DNA of 64,000 bases from Rosa chinensis (taxonomy: Eukaryota > Streptophyta > Magnoliopsida > Rosales > Rosaceae), in the NCBI RefSeq assembly GCF_002994745.2, contig NC_037093.1:8730400-8794399 (forward strand), read 5' to 3'. The notes under the pieces are model-generated. The model was given only the letters and a program-made list of their open reading frames with translations, had not been told where the DNA came from and made no database searches. Of this stretch, positions 1-11,957 are shown one piece after another. A program made the position numbers and the translations under genes. Within the stretch, counting starts at the first letter, position 1. Each line of letters opens with the position of its first letter.

Positions 1-72
1 ATTGAGGTCTTGGGCTTCTGCTGGTACGAGACTGACAAGTAGTACTAGTAGAACAGAAATTTTGCCAAACAT
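1..72 (-). CDS. N-terminus of a secreted protein, truncated by the window edge
   Basis: Reading the minus strand from an ATG at 72-70 gives 24 codons, beginning MFGKISVLLVLLVSLVPAEA and then QDLN, before the sequence leaves the window. This is a classic eukaryotic signal peptide: a basic residue at position 4, a hydrophobic core of Leu/Val, and an A-E-A site before Gln. A TATA-like string lies upstream at 297-304. The body of the protein is outside the window, so the family cannot be named. It was found by eye from the start codon and signal peptide only, so confidence is moderate. Confidence 0.5.
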   Translation of the reverse strand, partial: MFGKISVLLVLLVSLVPAEAQDLN

Positions 73-296
73 GGCTGGCTGGCTAGGCGTCTGTGAAGTT
101 TCTGGCCCTTCCTTCTTGGGTATTAATGGATCAAAATCCGCCAAAAAATAAGGAAAATCAACGCATCTAGCCGACATCCGAGAAGAGTATACTGGGTCAA
201 AGATGTTGTTTTCATGGAGAAGGTCCTGTGATATATGTAGACGATCCAGCGCCTGCTACCGTGCACAACGGGAAACCACAACATGGTCCCGGACCC

Positions 297-304
297 CTTA
301 TATG
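297..304 (-). promoter_or_regulatory. candidate TATA box of the secreted-protein gene
   Basis: On the minus strand this reads CATATAAGG, about 225 bases upstream of the ATG at 72. That spacing implies a 5' leader of roughly 190 bases, which is plausible for a plant gene. No other TATA-like string stands closer to the start. Confidence 0.3.
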
Positions 305-599
305 CCACCACTCTGTGAAAAATTCGACACGTGTTACTGATATTATCATGGTTTAGCTACAGTTAGACATATAAAGTTTCCATTGAGCTTCGGAAGATGT
401 TTTTTGACTGGGTGTTACTTATGAGTTTTCATCTAGTCCGCCAGCACATAACGATCGATAATCCAATTTTTTTTTTTTGTTTGAAAGGACTCATAATGCA
501 GTGAGGATTGCATAATCGATGGGTAAGATAAGATTGTTCTGATCGTGATCTATTCTGTTTGGGTCCAATTCATTGCGTCGGTAGCAGGAGGACATTCTG

Positions 600-2640
600 T
601 TGGCTTTTTCGACTCTGGTGAACAGCGGCAGTTCAATTCATTCAGCGTTGGTTGGTGGTGGTTCTAGCAGTGGGTCTTCAAATAATCTGGTGAAACCAGG
701 GGTGACCCGATTAAGTCTCGATGGTTTGGACAGCTTTCCGGATAAGTCGACCTCCAAATGCCAGGTCGGAGGTGGCGGTACATGCAGATGGTTCTTCCTC
801 TTACTGTGGGGGTTGGCCGCCATAAGAAGTTACAGAGGCAAATGATGACACAATGTCGGGCGACGGTGCGGGCTGCAATAGTGGCCTGATTGGCAACGTT
901 GAAAATTGTGGCGGTGACTTAGACTTGGAGGTACGTGTAAGTTTGAGTTTGCGCTGATTGGGATTAATTCGTGGGTTTTCTCTCTCCCTCTCACCCTCTC
1001 TTTCTGTTATATTATGTGAGAATCAAATTATGGGACTTGATGCATTGAGGAGAGTGAGTGAGTACTTCAAAAGCTGTAGAGTTATCTTGAATATCAGTCC
1101 TATATGGAACATTCGCTATTATCTTTTGTTGGTTTCCAATGACAAAGATGTGAACTCGGGCATGTGAATGTGTTTTTTCTTGTTCAATTTCACAAACAAG
1201 AATGTGAACTTTATTGGGTAATCAATCAAATTAATTAAGGGTTATTTGATAGAAAGATTGGAGCTTTCTTCGAGTTAAGAAAGTGGTGAAAGGTCATTTT
1301 CCATGTTAGCAGCGCTCTCCATTTAGGTAGATAAGCCTGGTTGTGATCAGATAAGAATGGATGATTTTCAAGTATGATGCAATAGCTAATTACTGTCATT
1401 GCTTGGTTTTAGTCCCAAGAGGTCTAGGAGGGAAACAGATAAGAGTCCTTATTATTATTTACCTGTTTTTGATATTGAGCTAATGTGTTTGTGGTGTTTG
1501 GTTTATTGGCTTATGATCATTGAACTCTGCATTAAATACTGAAATTTTCCAGCTCTTTAAAACATGCACAGTCTTATTGATTCTGCTTTTGGCAAATCAA
1601 AATTTCCTACCTCGTATTCACTTCTGGACCAAGACATATGGTATTCACAAACTCCTAACTTCACTATAGTTTATAATTAAAACTTTTGTTCAGTGTTTTA
1701 ACTAATTTGGTTAGTTCTACACATGGATGATGTGGTTAGAGAGAGAGCGTGAAAACTGAAAAAGGGATAGACCTGATAGAAATGGAGCCTTTATGGAAAA
1801 AAAAGAGCATGACCTTTCTAATTGTGAGCGTTGAACTCCAAGCTATCGTCTTCTGCCAAAGAATGTACATGGTGTTTTTTTTTTTTTTTACTTATCTCTA
1901 TATTAAGGACTGTTTGGTGTTTCACTGATAATTGTAATTGTCATGCAGTATCCAATACCTTCTACTAGCCAAAGAACAGATGTTGGTTCTGAAGTACTAA
2001 TGATCATTGGGTGTCTGTTACTTCTGGAAGCGAGGATTATTCTTTTAAACATGTGCAAAAACATTAGAGAAGCTGGAGGATAAGTCCGAAGTTGTCAGGG
2101 TATACTAAATTTCCTATGCAAGATTAATTTTTCAGTGGTATCTTCTGAATAGTATGTGATTCATATTGTAGTGCTAAAAAGGTTATTTGATGATTATTTA
2201 GGCATAGAAGGAAAGTGTTCTCCATCAAATAAGTGAGGCAAAGCCATTGCTTGCTTCACCAGATAAGAACTCCGAAGCATTGGCTTTTATCATTGATGAG
2301 AATTCACTCGCTCACACATGGTATATGTCCAGGATCTCTTTTCAATCTACTCTATTAATACGCATCTGCTATTGAATTATTCACTTGGAATGAAGGTTTT
2401 GCCTTATTTGAGTTATTCCAAAGAACACTTCTGATGCTTTGTTTCATATGAAAACAAAAAGAAAAAATACACACACACACACACACATACATACATAGTG
2501 ATACAAGCAATTTCATTTTGAAGGATACTTTGTGCAGCTTCACCTCTATCTCAAAAGTCCAAGTCAGTTAGCAACGACAAAGAAGCAAACAATAACTTGG
2601 TCTCATGTGTGTCAGAGGTAAGTGAACTTTTAAAGTTGCA
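600..2640 (+). pseudogene. exon-like remnants of an unidentified gene
   Basis: Several short stretches have coding character and splice-like borders on the plus strand. One near 851-930 ends at GTACGTG. One near 1950-2100 follows CAG but needs a frame change. One near 2203-2322 reads KVLHQISEAKPLLASPDK. One near 2535-2617 reads SPLSQKSKSVSNDKEANNNL and ends at GAG|GTAAGT. Stops and a frame change in the second piece argue against an intact gene. I do not recognise the protein. Serine-rich, low-complexity pieces such as 600-845 may not be coding at all. Confidence 0.2.
2469..2498. repeat. (AC)n microsatellite
   Basis: An uninterrupted AC dinucleotide run passes into ACAT repeats. It lies in an intron-like or intergenic stretch and has no evident function. 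Confidence 0.9.
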
Positions 2641-2649
2641 AAATGAGAA

Positions 2650-5050
2650 CTCTTATTGGCATGTTTGTTATCTTAGATTTTGTTTGAGGTAAAAACTTTT
2701 GTCTGTGGAGTTAAAGATTGGTTCTTTTCTGAACGTTTAGTTCTTGATAGTGATAAAGACTGGTGATTTGTGTTGGGCACTGTGCAGATTAGTACTGCTT
2801 TTTAGATCATTGGGTGTTTTGAGTTTTCTGCGTTTTAGTGTATTTTTGATTTCTTGAGTTGGGAGAATTACTCATTTCCACTTTTGACTGAATAGTGAGA
2901 ATTGAATGGATTCTGCAAGTGGTATATGTTGGTGTGTCTTGGTCTGAGATGTAATCCTAAAAATATGATCATGTAGTTTCATTGAAGGCTTATTTTATCT
3001 GACTGCCTTTTTTCTAATACTTAATTTTCCTTTGACTTAGTTCTATAGAGGCAGTCAAGGGGTGGTCAATGCACACTCATAGATAGATTCACATGTATTG
3101 ATTTTGATTTGAAGATGAGTGCTTTGATTGTTTTTGCTCTTCCTTGAGGTGACAAAAGATAATTTAGATATGCCCTTTCGATAGAATTGATTTGTGTACT
3201 GATGAAACAACTTGATGGGATGCCAAATTAACTATTTACACAGGCATTTCCTCCTTCACTCCATGTTTACCTCTTTACTGGAGTTCATGCAACAACATGT
3301 TTCCATTCTACAAAACTGCTCTCTGTTTTCCACCACAACTATACTCCTGCAACTTCTAGGATAATCACAAGATTTCATAGGCCATAATCAACAATCATAT
3401 CCTGCTCAATACAAAACATTAGGATCGTCCTAAAACCCCATTTGTTAGTTGAAGGAGGGGATATCATTATCTGTACAAAATTTGATTGAGACGATTTGTT
3501 GAGAAAACCTCTTCATATTTCATTCCTCAGGTTTGCTCAGATATAAACAAGCCGAATGGACAGTTTATTTTACCCAGCAATCGAATGAATGTGATGACAT
3601 TTATATCCTCACGTCCTGTAAGAAAAGTATATCTAACTTTTATGCATCATTGCAGCATAAATAGTACCATTACGATCTTTACTTATATGATTATGTTTTC
3701 CAGAATAGCACATTTATATTCCGTTGAAGTCAGTTATAAGAGCAACTTTACCAGCCTCGCCAAAATTCATTCTACGCTATTTTAGCTAGCGTGAGAAGCT
3801 GAAAATAGCAAAATCAGGCCTCCAGCGGACTCGCTATATTGTTCGCCAAAATGGTTTTCGCTACTACGCTCGCCAAATCTAGGAGAGGAGAGAGAAATTC
3901 GAGACGCTCGCTATCTCCTCGAACGGGAAAATTTGTTCAAATTCAAACCTCTAGGTAATCGTCTTCCTCTTCTCTTGCCTTTCTTTCTCCTTGGTGTTCT
4001 TCGATTTCAAAACTTTTTGGTTTGGGCGACGGAAATTTGTGGTGAAATTCATAAACCCTGAAAAAGGGATTTGGGGCTATTCTTGTTTTTTGTTCGGTAA
4101 GCATGAAACTTGTTTGATTAATCATATATCTAGAATCACTGCAATTTCTTGAAACTTGAGTACGTTGGTGGGATATCAGATTATGGGTGTAAATCAGATT
4201 TGAATGAGATTAACTGATGTTTTACTCAGTGATATGCTTTTATGTCTTTAATCTGTTGCTTCTAGAGGCTTGTCTATATATGTATATGCTTTGGACGATG
4301 GTTTTTTTAACATATCATGCCTATATGTATATAGATCTTTTCTTGGCCAGTCTATACTTGATTTGATAATGCAAACCATAAAAGAAGAAGTATGCAGCAG
4401 CAAGATGGTCTAACTTGGTTATTTTATCACATGGTGTCTGATTTTGTTCTTCTTCTCTTCTAGTGGTGGAGGATTGTTATTATATAATTTGACCTTTTCA
4501 TTGTGGGTTTTTCTTGGAGTCATGTTTTAGGTTATAATGGGATCTGCTTAGGGCTATGGACTATCTCTGCTAATTTGGTCGTGTGTCCTTATTTATGTGT
4601 TCTTTCAGTGCTTGTCTTGATGAGGTGCTTGGGTTGTTTCCCTGGGTTATATATATAGAGCACAAGCTGTACTTTTCTAATTGAGCAAGAACTGAGTCTC
4701 TTTGATATGATTACGTGAATTGTATGTTATTCTCAATTCGATAGGTGAGCAAAATAGTTTGTTTGTTGAGTTAGTTCTCATTTAGAGGTCACTCTCACCA
4801 ATGAAGAACGTGTCATATTCATAGATGTCTATCTTCTTGCATCTGGACTGAAATTTAAAAGGTTTGATTTGATCACAGATGCAAACCATAAAAGAAGAAC
4901 CACTCTTTCGATGCCATGTAACCTAAATTTTAACATTTTACAATTTGTTTTGTTACTTTGCTTTGACATGTTCTCTGAATGTTTTCATGTGTTGATTATC
5001 AATTCCTATACATGTAGATGGATTCTGCTCAAGTCCCCCGTGTTGCAATA
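2650..5050. other. intergenic stretch, no gene recognised
   Basis: This is AT-rich sequence with many stops in all frames. The part from about 3760 to 3960 is richer in GC and has recurring short motifs (cgctat, cgccaaa), which suggests the end of an unidentified repeat. A 19-base string (gcaaaccataaaagaagaa) occurs at about 4372 and again at about 4880, hinting at a local duplication. I see no supported coding region. Confidence 0.5.
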
Positions 5051-5055
5051 GATTT

Positions 5056-5640
5056 AGGAGAGGATATTTAGTGTAAAGTCTGCTTTTTGCAGCTTTTTTA
5101 CTTCTTATTTCCATAACAACTTTTCTTGGAGATTCATCTGGAAGCTCTGTTTGCCTCCCACGCTGAACACCTTTCTCTAGGTCATGAGTCATGTGAAACT
5201 ACTTGCCAGAGTTCAGAGATCTCTGAGTCATTTTACTAATGATTCTTGTCCAGATTGTCCTTAAGGAAGAGAGACTCTCTCACTTGTTCAAAGACTGCAC
5301 TGCCATTCAATGTATCTGGAACTCCTTCACTATACCTGGTTATGTCAGGATAACTTTCAACATGGACTGGGGAGGATGGCTCATGGCTCATCTGCATTGC
5401 TCAGCAAACTGTGAACTTGGCTTCCATTGGAATACTCTGAAGACGCTGGTTTATCACATGTTTTTGATTCTGGCCAACTCCCTTCTAATTCATTCATCTC
5501 TAATGCTGCTAATGAATGGTTCAATGCTCAGGCCATATGGTGAGTTACCTAGAACCTATTATGCTTAACCGGAAAAGACCTCCTCCCAGTGAGTATAACT
5601 AGATGTGGATGGTACAACTTCCATCTCTATCTGTGGTTAC
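5056..5640 (+). mobile_element. LINE retrotransposon remnant (zf-RVT plus start of RNase H)
   Basis: Reading the plus strand with frame breaks gives the C-terminal signature of plant LINE reverse transcriptases: FIWKLCLPPTLNTF, then a cysteine cluster (CPDCP), then ETLSHLFKDCTAIQCIWNSF. This is the zinc-binding reverse transcriptase domain (zf-RVT). At about 5600 a further frame reads LDVDGTTSISICGYY, which resembles the opening strand of the RVT_3-type RNase H that follows zf-RVT in LINEs. At least three stops or frame changes break it, so it is a dead fragment with no catalytic RT core present. The best single open piece is 5239-5568. Confidence 0.75.
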
Positions 5641-6340
5641 TATAATTAGTATAATCTGCCATCTTCTTGGGGTATTGATCTAAGTTAAAATACTTTTTGT
5701 ATGTATATCTTTGTCTGCATTGTGCTTACTTAATTCTTAACCTAGGCGTTGTCTGAAATACAGCATCTACAATAAATTGATTTTGCTAATGCAACTGTAT
5801 TACATTCTTTTGCAGGGCATGCATGGCAACTATGGTATTTTGTATTATAGATTAGTGCAACAGGGTCTTGGCGAGGAGACTCCTAATTGCGAGCAGCAGT
5901 AATAATCGTATATGATGTATGGTGGAATTCAGGCGATGTTGTATCACCCTCTTAATTTAGACCTTCTGGCCCTTGTTCTAGTGCTTCTGCTGGTAAATGT
6001 TCCCCCTCTTTTTTTTGTCTGGACCTGCTTCATGTTGTTAGTGAAACATACAAATGGACAGCAGAGTAGAAATTTACATTTCAGTGTTGATGATCACAGT
6101 GGAATGTTATAAATATATCTTCATTGACCCTTTTCTCTCCTTTTCCATAGTTTTTTGCATCTATATGCAGTTGAATTGGAGAAGCAGGTTGAATTGTTTG
6201 ACTGGGGTTATTTTGTAATCTATTCATTTTATTTGATCAATAAACCTAGCAGAAGCTACCTGGAATGCAGTGAATTTCTTTTGTTATTTCTATATCTTGT
6301 GCAACTGAGGGTGTTATATGGAATTACAAAAAGGATTCGT
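5641..6340. other. intergenic, nothing recognised
   Basis: Short open frames at 5912-6112 and 6155-6346 are hydrophobic translations of T-rich DNA, with no family resemblance I can see. I make no gene call. Confidence 0.5.
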
Positions 6341-6341
6341 T

Positions 6342-6500
6342 CATAACTGAACTTACACACAACTATGAAACTGATTCACTGACAATATGGATATGCCTAT
6401 TTGTGCATATAAAAATGTTACGTGAATCACTTTTTTGGATACCATAACTGAACTTACATACGCAAAAATGAAATTTATTCACTGGCAATGTGGATATGTA
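6342..6500. repeat. imperfect tandem duplication, unit about 101 bp
   Basis: A block starting CATAACTGAACTTACA at about 6342 recurs at about 6443. Each copy continues through a diverged ATTCACTG(A/G)CAAT(A/G)TGGATATG string. Two copies are visible, with point differences. It is non-coding. Confidence 0.7.
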
Positions 6501-6693
6501 CATACGTAATGTTGCCTCTCTTCAGTTTTATTCATGCTTAAAACACTAAGAATGCATGCTTATTTGAATTCAACTTATTTCCGAAAGCTAAGGTTTAACA
6601 AACTCGTTGATTCAGGAAACATAGATAATGACTAATCGAGTCCTACAAGTTTTCCTCAGCTCAAGAACTTAGTGTCGAGCACACATATTTTGC

Positions 6694-6939
6694 CTAAAGA
6701 GTCGCAAATAGTTCTTGAACATTGGAAGGCCATGTGACATTGGGATTTCCACTCCACATTAGCTTGGAAAATTGTTGGTTAGTTCTTTCTGTAGAAAGAC
6801 CGCCATCGAAGAACACATAGTCAATATGATTGCCACATAGTTCATACTCTTTCGATTTCTGGCCCCTTACCTCCACAGTTAACGGCTCTGTATGGACCAC
6901 TTCCACAACATACCTTCTTCCGTTCCTTGAAACCTTCAA
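6694..6939 (-). pseudogene. GDSL esterase/lipase C-terminal fragment
   Basis: The 81-residue minus-strand frame contains ELCGNHIDYVFFDGG and then STERTNQQFSKLMWSG. This is the last conserved block of plant GDSL (SGNH) esterases of the At5g03610 type. The family keeps an Asp-x-x-His pair here for its catalytic triad; the fragment has D-G-G-L, so the catalytic His is replaced by Leu. None of the upstream blocks (the GDS serine, Gly, Asn) are found nearby, so only the 3' end of the gene survives. It is most likely a relic or a retro-captured exon with no activity. Confidence 0.7.
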
Positions 6940-6959
6940 AGGTTTAAGTCACAGAAAGA

Positions 6960-7117
6960 ACATTAATATATAAAACAGCTTAGTTTAGTCTAGCTTAGTT
7001 TAGTCTGGAACAAAACAATAGATGATCCAAATGTTGCCTATGCTCTTCAATCGCAATGCGATTGTAATCGTCTGATCCATTAATAAAATTTCATCTTTAC
7101 TTCAAAAAAAAAAAATA
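6960..7117 (+). repeat. possible retroposon 3' end with poly(A)
   Basis: A stretch ending in AATAAAATTTCATC and then a run of A (about 7105-7116) looks like the poly(A)-terminated 3' end of a LINE or processed transcript on the plus strand. I could not find a target-site duplication, so this is a weak call. Confidence 0.3.
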
Positions 7118-8795
7118 GAAGAAAATAGAAATAGAGCTTGCAACTACAAAAGTACAAAATCGAGACAAAAATAGGGGTTGGGAAAACCGAACCACACTAG
7201 GAAAAAAAAAACAAAAAAAACCAAACTGTCGCAAAATCCCAAAAGTTGACAAAATTTGATCCATTTAGATGTTAAAAACCAAAAGCTAACGAGGGTTGGC
7301 AGAGATGGCAAGGCACTGGCTTGAATGGAACTCCCACTCAAGGTCGACTTCCAACATTCACAAGTCCCTTATGGTAGGTTGCTCAATACCGGGGTCCTGC
7401 AGGACTCATGTGACGATAGTGAAAGTGTCAGCTTCCTGAGAGTATGGGTCATCACGAGGCCCGACTGTCAAATGCTTGCAGGCTTTCAAGGTGGAAAATC
7501 TTGGGCCTACGGAGTCTAATTGCTCTCAGTGATAGGCGCTGGAACCAGATGTTATTTGGGTTATAATGTTCTTAGACTGGTGGGCTGCCTCCCCGTGGCA
7601 AATACCCTTTTTGCAAAATAAATAAACAACCGAAAAGAACATAGAGAACTTATATTTAGCTTAAGTTCTGCTGAGTCGCAATTGATTCTTATTCCACCGA
7701 ACTTAAGACATTGGGAAGACACTAGCCTATCCACCCATAAAAAGCTAGCATACCACCCACGCTACATGCTGTAAGAGTACTCTCTATGACCGCAAGCATG
7801 GACAGATGAACTTGTCATTACTGCACCCAAACACTAATCCTCGATAAGGAGACCAAAAGACAAATCTGAGACCATCGTTCACCGCTATAGGACCTTTGCC
7901 CTAGCACCGTGGTTACCAAATCCCATGAAAGCCGTTACCTTAAAACCTTCGCAAGGAAGAACCTTGCACACAATTTCCACTTGATCTGAGGCATTCAAAT
8001 CAAACTCGAATGGAACTGTAGATCTTGAGGCGTGGTATCAGGTTATAAGCCTCGTTTTAATCATGAGTAAAACGATTGCTTTACGAGATCCTATTGCGAG
8101 TGTTATGGAGGTTTTTTAGGCCAATTCTCACGAATGGCGCATGGAATCATTTAGACAACGAATAGATCGACCAAACCCTCGTGCTGGGCTAGGTTTGTAT
8201 GCATGTAACAATGCACATACAATAACCTTTCCTTTGTTCTGGTGGTGAAATGGTGAACAGATTAAAAAAATTCTCATGTTAATTTTATGCCTTTTATAAG
8301 TTCATATATTATTTGCTTCATATGGTGGTTTGCTTGCTGGCCCGAAAGACCTTGTGATTTGTGAATGCCTGTTGTCTTACAGGTTGGTCAGGTTGGTGGT
8401 TTGAGGAGGACCACCCTGAGCTTGAACCTATTGAGAAGGAAATTAATGGAGGCATTATGTCCGCAGCCTAGATGAGCCTGATCCCAGGAGTTTTAGCCTT
8501 AACCTATTAGCTAGGGCAATGATCTATCAATCCTACAAGTAAGTATTCTTCCTTTCTTGTGTTAAAGTTTTCTACACGAGGCCAAGTTTTGCAATGCTTC
8601 TTGTTAATTGGTTCGATTGTCATATACCAGTACTAAGTACATTATCAGGCTTGGATTGTCAAGAATGTGCAAAGTTCCCTAGGCATTGTGACTTTAAAGC
8701 TAGCTGGAATTTTATGAGTGATTGAAATTAAAAAAAGTAAAAAATGAGACTACAAAAAGTTCGGGGAAGGTCTACTCCTTTTAGGTATTGTTGAC
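7118..8795. other. intergenic repeat-like sequence with one short coding relic
   Basis: No intact gene is visible. Between about 8388 and 8540 the plus strand reads FEEDHPELEPIEKEINGG and then, after a one-base shift, DEPDPRSFSLNLLARAMIYQ. These look like fragments of one real exon that has suffered an indel, but I do not recognise the family. The part from 7300 to 8200 has higher GC and no coherent frames, and is probably old transposon sequence. Confidence 0.35.
8788..8795. repeat. hAT target-site duplication, left copy
   Basis: TTGTTGAC, identical to 11950-11957 on the other side of the element. Confidence 0.9.
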
Positions 8796-9518
8796 TAGGG
8801 TTGGCCTGAGTCGGTTCTACGGTTTTAAATCCAGAATCCGGAACTGGAACCGAGAAGAGATAATCGGTTCGGGCATGTTGATTTTTGAATCAAGAATCGA
8901 TATAGAACCGAACCGACCATTCTCGGGTCGGTTCCTCGGTTTTTCGGTTCCAACCTCAGTTCGGTTTCACACTTGGTTTTTCGGTTTTTTGGTTCCAAGA
9001 TCAGTTCGGTTCCACTATCGGTTCCTCAGTTTTTCCATATGGACAAACTGTTTTTCAGCCTTTTCTAGTCTCCAGCTTCTAGTTTTCCTGATTTCCATAC
9101 ATACATTCAATGATTCAATATTGCAAATACCATTCACTCATAAAACTCAACATTATCTACAATCTACATATTCAACAATCAACATCAACATAACAAATTA
9201 GAAATTTCCAGCAAACTCCCAAACTCTCAAAGTATGAAACTGATGTAAGCATTAAACCATCAAACACACAAAATATTGAAACTGCATCAATTTGCAGCAA
9301 TTCAAACTTTCAAAGTCTGAAACTGAGCAATTCAAACTTTCAAAGTCTCAAACTAAAACAAACCAACTAAAATTGAATTAGTTCATGAATGATCAATATT
9401 TCATCAAAGTGCATTACTGCAAACAATCAAACATTTCCAACATGGCTTCCTCAGTTCCTCTTCATCAATGCAGTAAGGCTTCCAGCCTTCCATCAATAGA
9501 TTCAATACCAAATCTGCA

Positions 9519-9672
9519 TACAAAATAACAAATATGCAGATTCAATACCAGCCTTCCATACAAAAAAAAAAATGCAGATTCAATACAAAATAACAAATAT
9601 GCAGATTCAATACCAGCCTTCCATACAAAAAAAAATATATGCAGATTCAATACAAAATAACAAATATGCAGA
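9519..9672. repeat. tandem repeat inside the hAT element, period about 66 bp
   Basis: The string TACAAAATAACAAATATGCA starts at 9519, 9584 and 9651, giving about 2.3 copies. Each copy contains ATTCAATACCAGCCTTCCAT and an A-run of slightly variable length. The repeat has no coding meaning. Confidence 0.8.
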
Positions 9673-10099
9673 CACCAAGCAATTTTGTTAAGCAATATTT
9701 CCTGGCCTCAAAACATATGCAATATCTTTTTTTCGTTAACAGTTAACAAACAACAAAACTGAGCAAAACAGACACAGAAAAAGAAAACCCATTTACCAGT
9801 TCACCTCAAATGCATAGTAAATACAAAAATGCCCAGTTCCTAATTCTCAAACCATCATTCCCACACAGTCCAATCAATCCCACACAAAATGAATATCAAA
9901 TTCTATTGTGGTAAATAAAATGCAAATTTGCACTACAGCAATACAGTACATAAAGAAGAATAGAATGATATTGCAAATTTGCAATGCACTGAACAAAATC
10001 AGAACATTTAGAAAGAAAGCAGTGATGAAACACAACCAGCTGACTTCAATAGAGAGAAAATCAGAAAACTACCTTTAAAAAACATATAGGTTTACTGCT

Positions 10100-11310
10100 C
10101 TAGGTACAGGCTTCTCCTTGTTGAAGCCATGGCGGAAGAATGAAAGTCAAGTGTCTCAGAGTTTTGGCTGCACAGAATCTAAAAAAAAAAAGATTAGGTC
10201 TTCTATAACAACCCTATATAACAGAGACCACATAGAAAATTAGAAATAGAGGTAAAAGAAAACAAAGGGATGACTAACCATACATCAGCCTCTCGATCAA
10301 TTGCTTTGCACATGCATATGACCATCTCTGCTTCTCAATAGACCCAAAGATGCAAGGGGAATCATCTTCTTTAAGCAGATAATATGCAGGATCCTAAGAA
10401 AAATGGCAAGGAAGAAGTTAAATTTTTCAGTTAAAGAAATAATTACTTGTATATGCTTACCTGTTGTTAAAACTGGCATTTCTCCTATTTACTTTATGAA
10501 ATAAAAAGGAAGACAAGTAATGAAAAACTGAAGTAAAATGGAACTAATGCGTTCATATATAACCTATTCTTCCCTCCTTTTGACGTTTTATATTTTCCAA
10601 TGATGTGTCTCTATGTCATCCATCTGTAATGCACATTCTCAGACCAATTATCCCCAAAGTTGCTTTACATTAATTTGAAGATATATCAATGCAAGTTAAC
10701 CTAGCCATGCTAACATGAAAGGACAACTGGACAGGTAAAAGGAAGAAAAAGGAAGAAAAAGGTTATATAATCTGCAGATCGACTACCTTTATTTTGTTAC
10801 AGGGTGTTGCGTTTCCTTGCAATAGTAATTTCTCTAACGAATCATTCTTGTCTTTGTCAAGTGTTGCTCTAGCAGCAGCCACACAGTACTGTACTGCTTG
10901 CTCCACAAAAGGGTTCCTCGAGTCACTGAAACTCGAAACCACTCAAAACGGTAAGCAACAACACCTTAATGACTCATTTAGCAACATCATTACTTGCACT
11001 CACTCAATTAATAGGAAAGCAAAAACAGAACACCCATAAAATAGTTCAAAAGCCAATTATTACCCTTTAATCAAGATCAAAAATTTAACAGCAAAGAATT
11101 TACCCTGAAGAAACGTTTTCAAGAGTTAAATCTTTGAGTGACAATTTGTAGATGCTTTCTCTAGAGAGCTGAGGAGAGGTCAATTTCACATCGGTCCATT
11201 TTTGAAAAACACCAAAAAAGGCAAAGGATTTGAGGACACAATAGATCACAGGGTGCAATAGATCAATATATTTCAGCAGATGGCTAACCAAACCGCAATA
11301 GATCAATATA
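10100..11310 (-). pseudogene. captured multi-exon gene segments within the hAT element, family unknown
   Basis: On the minus strand, four pieces look like spliced exons in order. About 11235-11104 includes FQKWTDVKLTSPQLSRESIY and ends near a GT donor. About 10930-10790 includes NPFVEQAVQYCVAAARATLD. About 10396-10280 includes DPAYYLLKEDDSPCIFGSIE. A last short piece lies near 10190-10100. AT-rich introns separate them, and some borders have AG/GT. The composition is protein-like and unlike a hAT transposase, which suggests a host gene caught inside the element. I cannot name the donor gene. Whether a transcript is made is unknown. Confidence 0.45.
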
Positions 11311-11485
11311 TTGCATTACAGTACCGAAAGAAATATGTTGGATCTCCAAAACTGAATTTTGCAATCAATCAGTTGAAATGAAGCAACCAAATCGCAGATG
11401 GCTAACCAAACCGCATAAAGCTTACATTGACGGAGGTCGAAGACGGGGCTGCATCAACCAAATCGCAGATGGCTAACAGCCCAAC
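11235..11485. repeat. short dispersed repeat cluster in the hAT right arm
   Basis: The phrase GCAGATGGCTAACCAAACCGCA, or part of it, recurs at about 11276, 11394 and 11466. CAATAGATCAATATATT occurs twice nearby. These are local duplications within the right part of the element. Confidence 0.6.
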
Positions 11486-11949
11486 ACAAATCAAAGGATG
11501 CGATGTTTCTGGGTTCCAAACTTTGAGGGCGATCGTCTTGCTCGTCTGGGTTTTGATCATAAGAATTGGGGTTGGAGAATGGAGGCACAGAGAGTGAGCG
11601 TTTCTGCGTTAGAGAGAACTGGAGAAGAGTCAGAAGACTAACGCGATGTTTTTAGGGTTTTGATCGAATGGATAGGAGTTATTCTGATCGGATTTGGCGT
11701 CTGATCACATGGGAAGGGGTCTATTTTACAGAAATAAGCTCGGCCCTAATATCCACTTATACACTGACATCTGTATTTCGGTTCCAAGGGAGTTTCAAAA
11801 ATAAGAACCGGAACCGAACCGAACATACTTCATCTGGAACCGAACCGTAAAAACTGTAAATACATATGCTTCAAAACCGAACCGAACCGGGTTTTTCGAT
11901 GCGGTTCGGTGCGGTTCCTTCAGTTTTACGGTTCTCCAGGCAAGCCCTA

Positions 11950-11957
11950 TTGTTGAC
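11950..11957. repeat. hAT target-site duplication, right copy
   Basis: TTGTTGAC, identical to 8788-8795. Confidence 0.9.

Larger units (their letters stand above)
8796..11949. mobile_element. hAT transposon, non-autonomous, 3154 bp
   Basis: The ends are imperfect terminal inverted repeats: TAGGGTTGGCCTG at 8796-8808, and CAGGCAAGCCCTA at 11937-11949, whose reverse complement matches at 11 of 13 bases. Both are flanked by the same 8-bp direct repeat TTGTTGAC (8788-8795 and 11950-11957), the hallmark of hAT insertion. Subterminal regions (8805-9010 and 11775-11935) are packed with CGGTTC/GAACCG motifs, as expected for transposase-binding arrays of hAT elements. I find no transposase frame inside, so it would need a partner in trans. 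The interior carries exon-like minus-strand segments listed separately. Confidence 0.9.
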
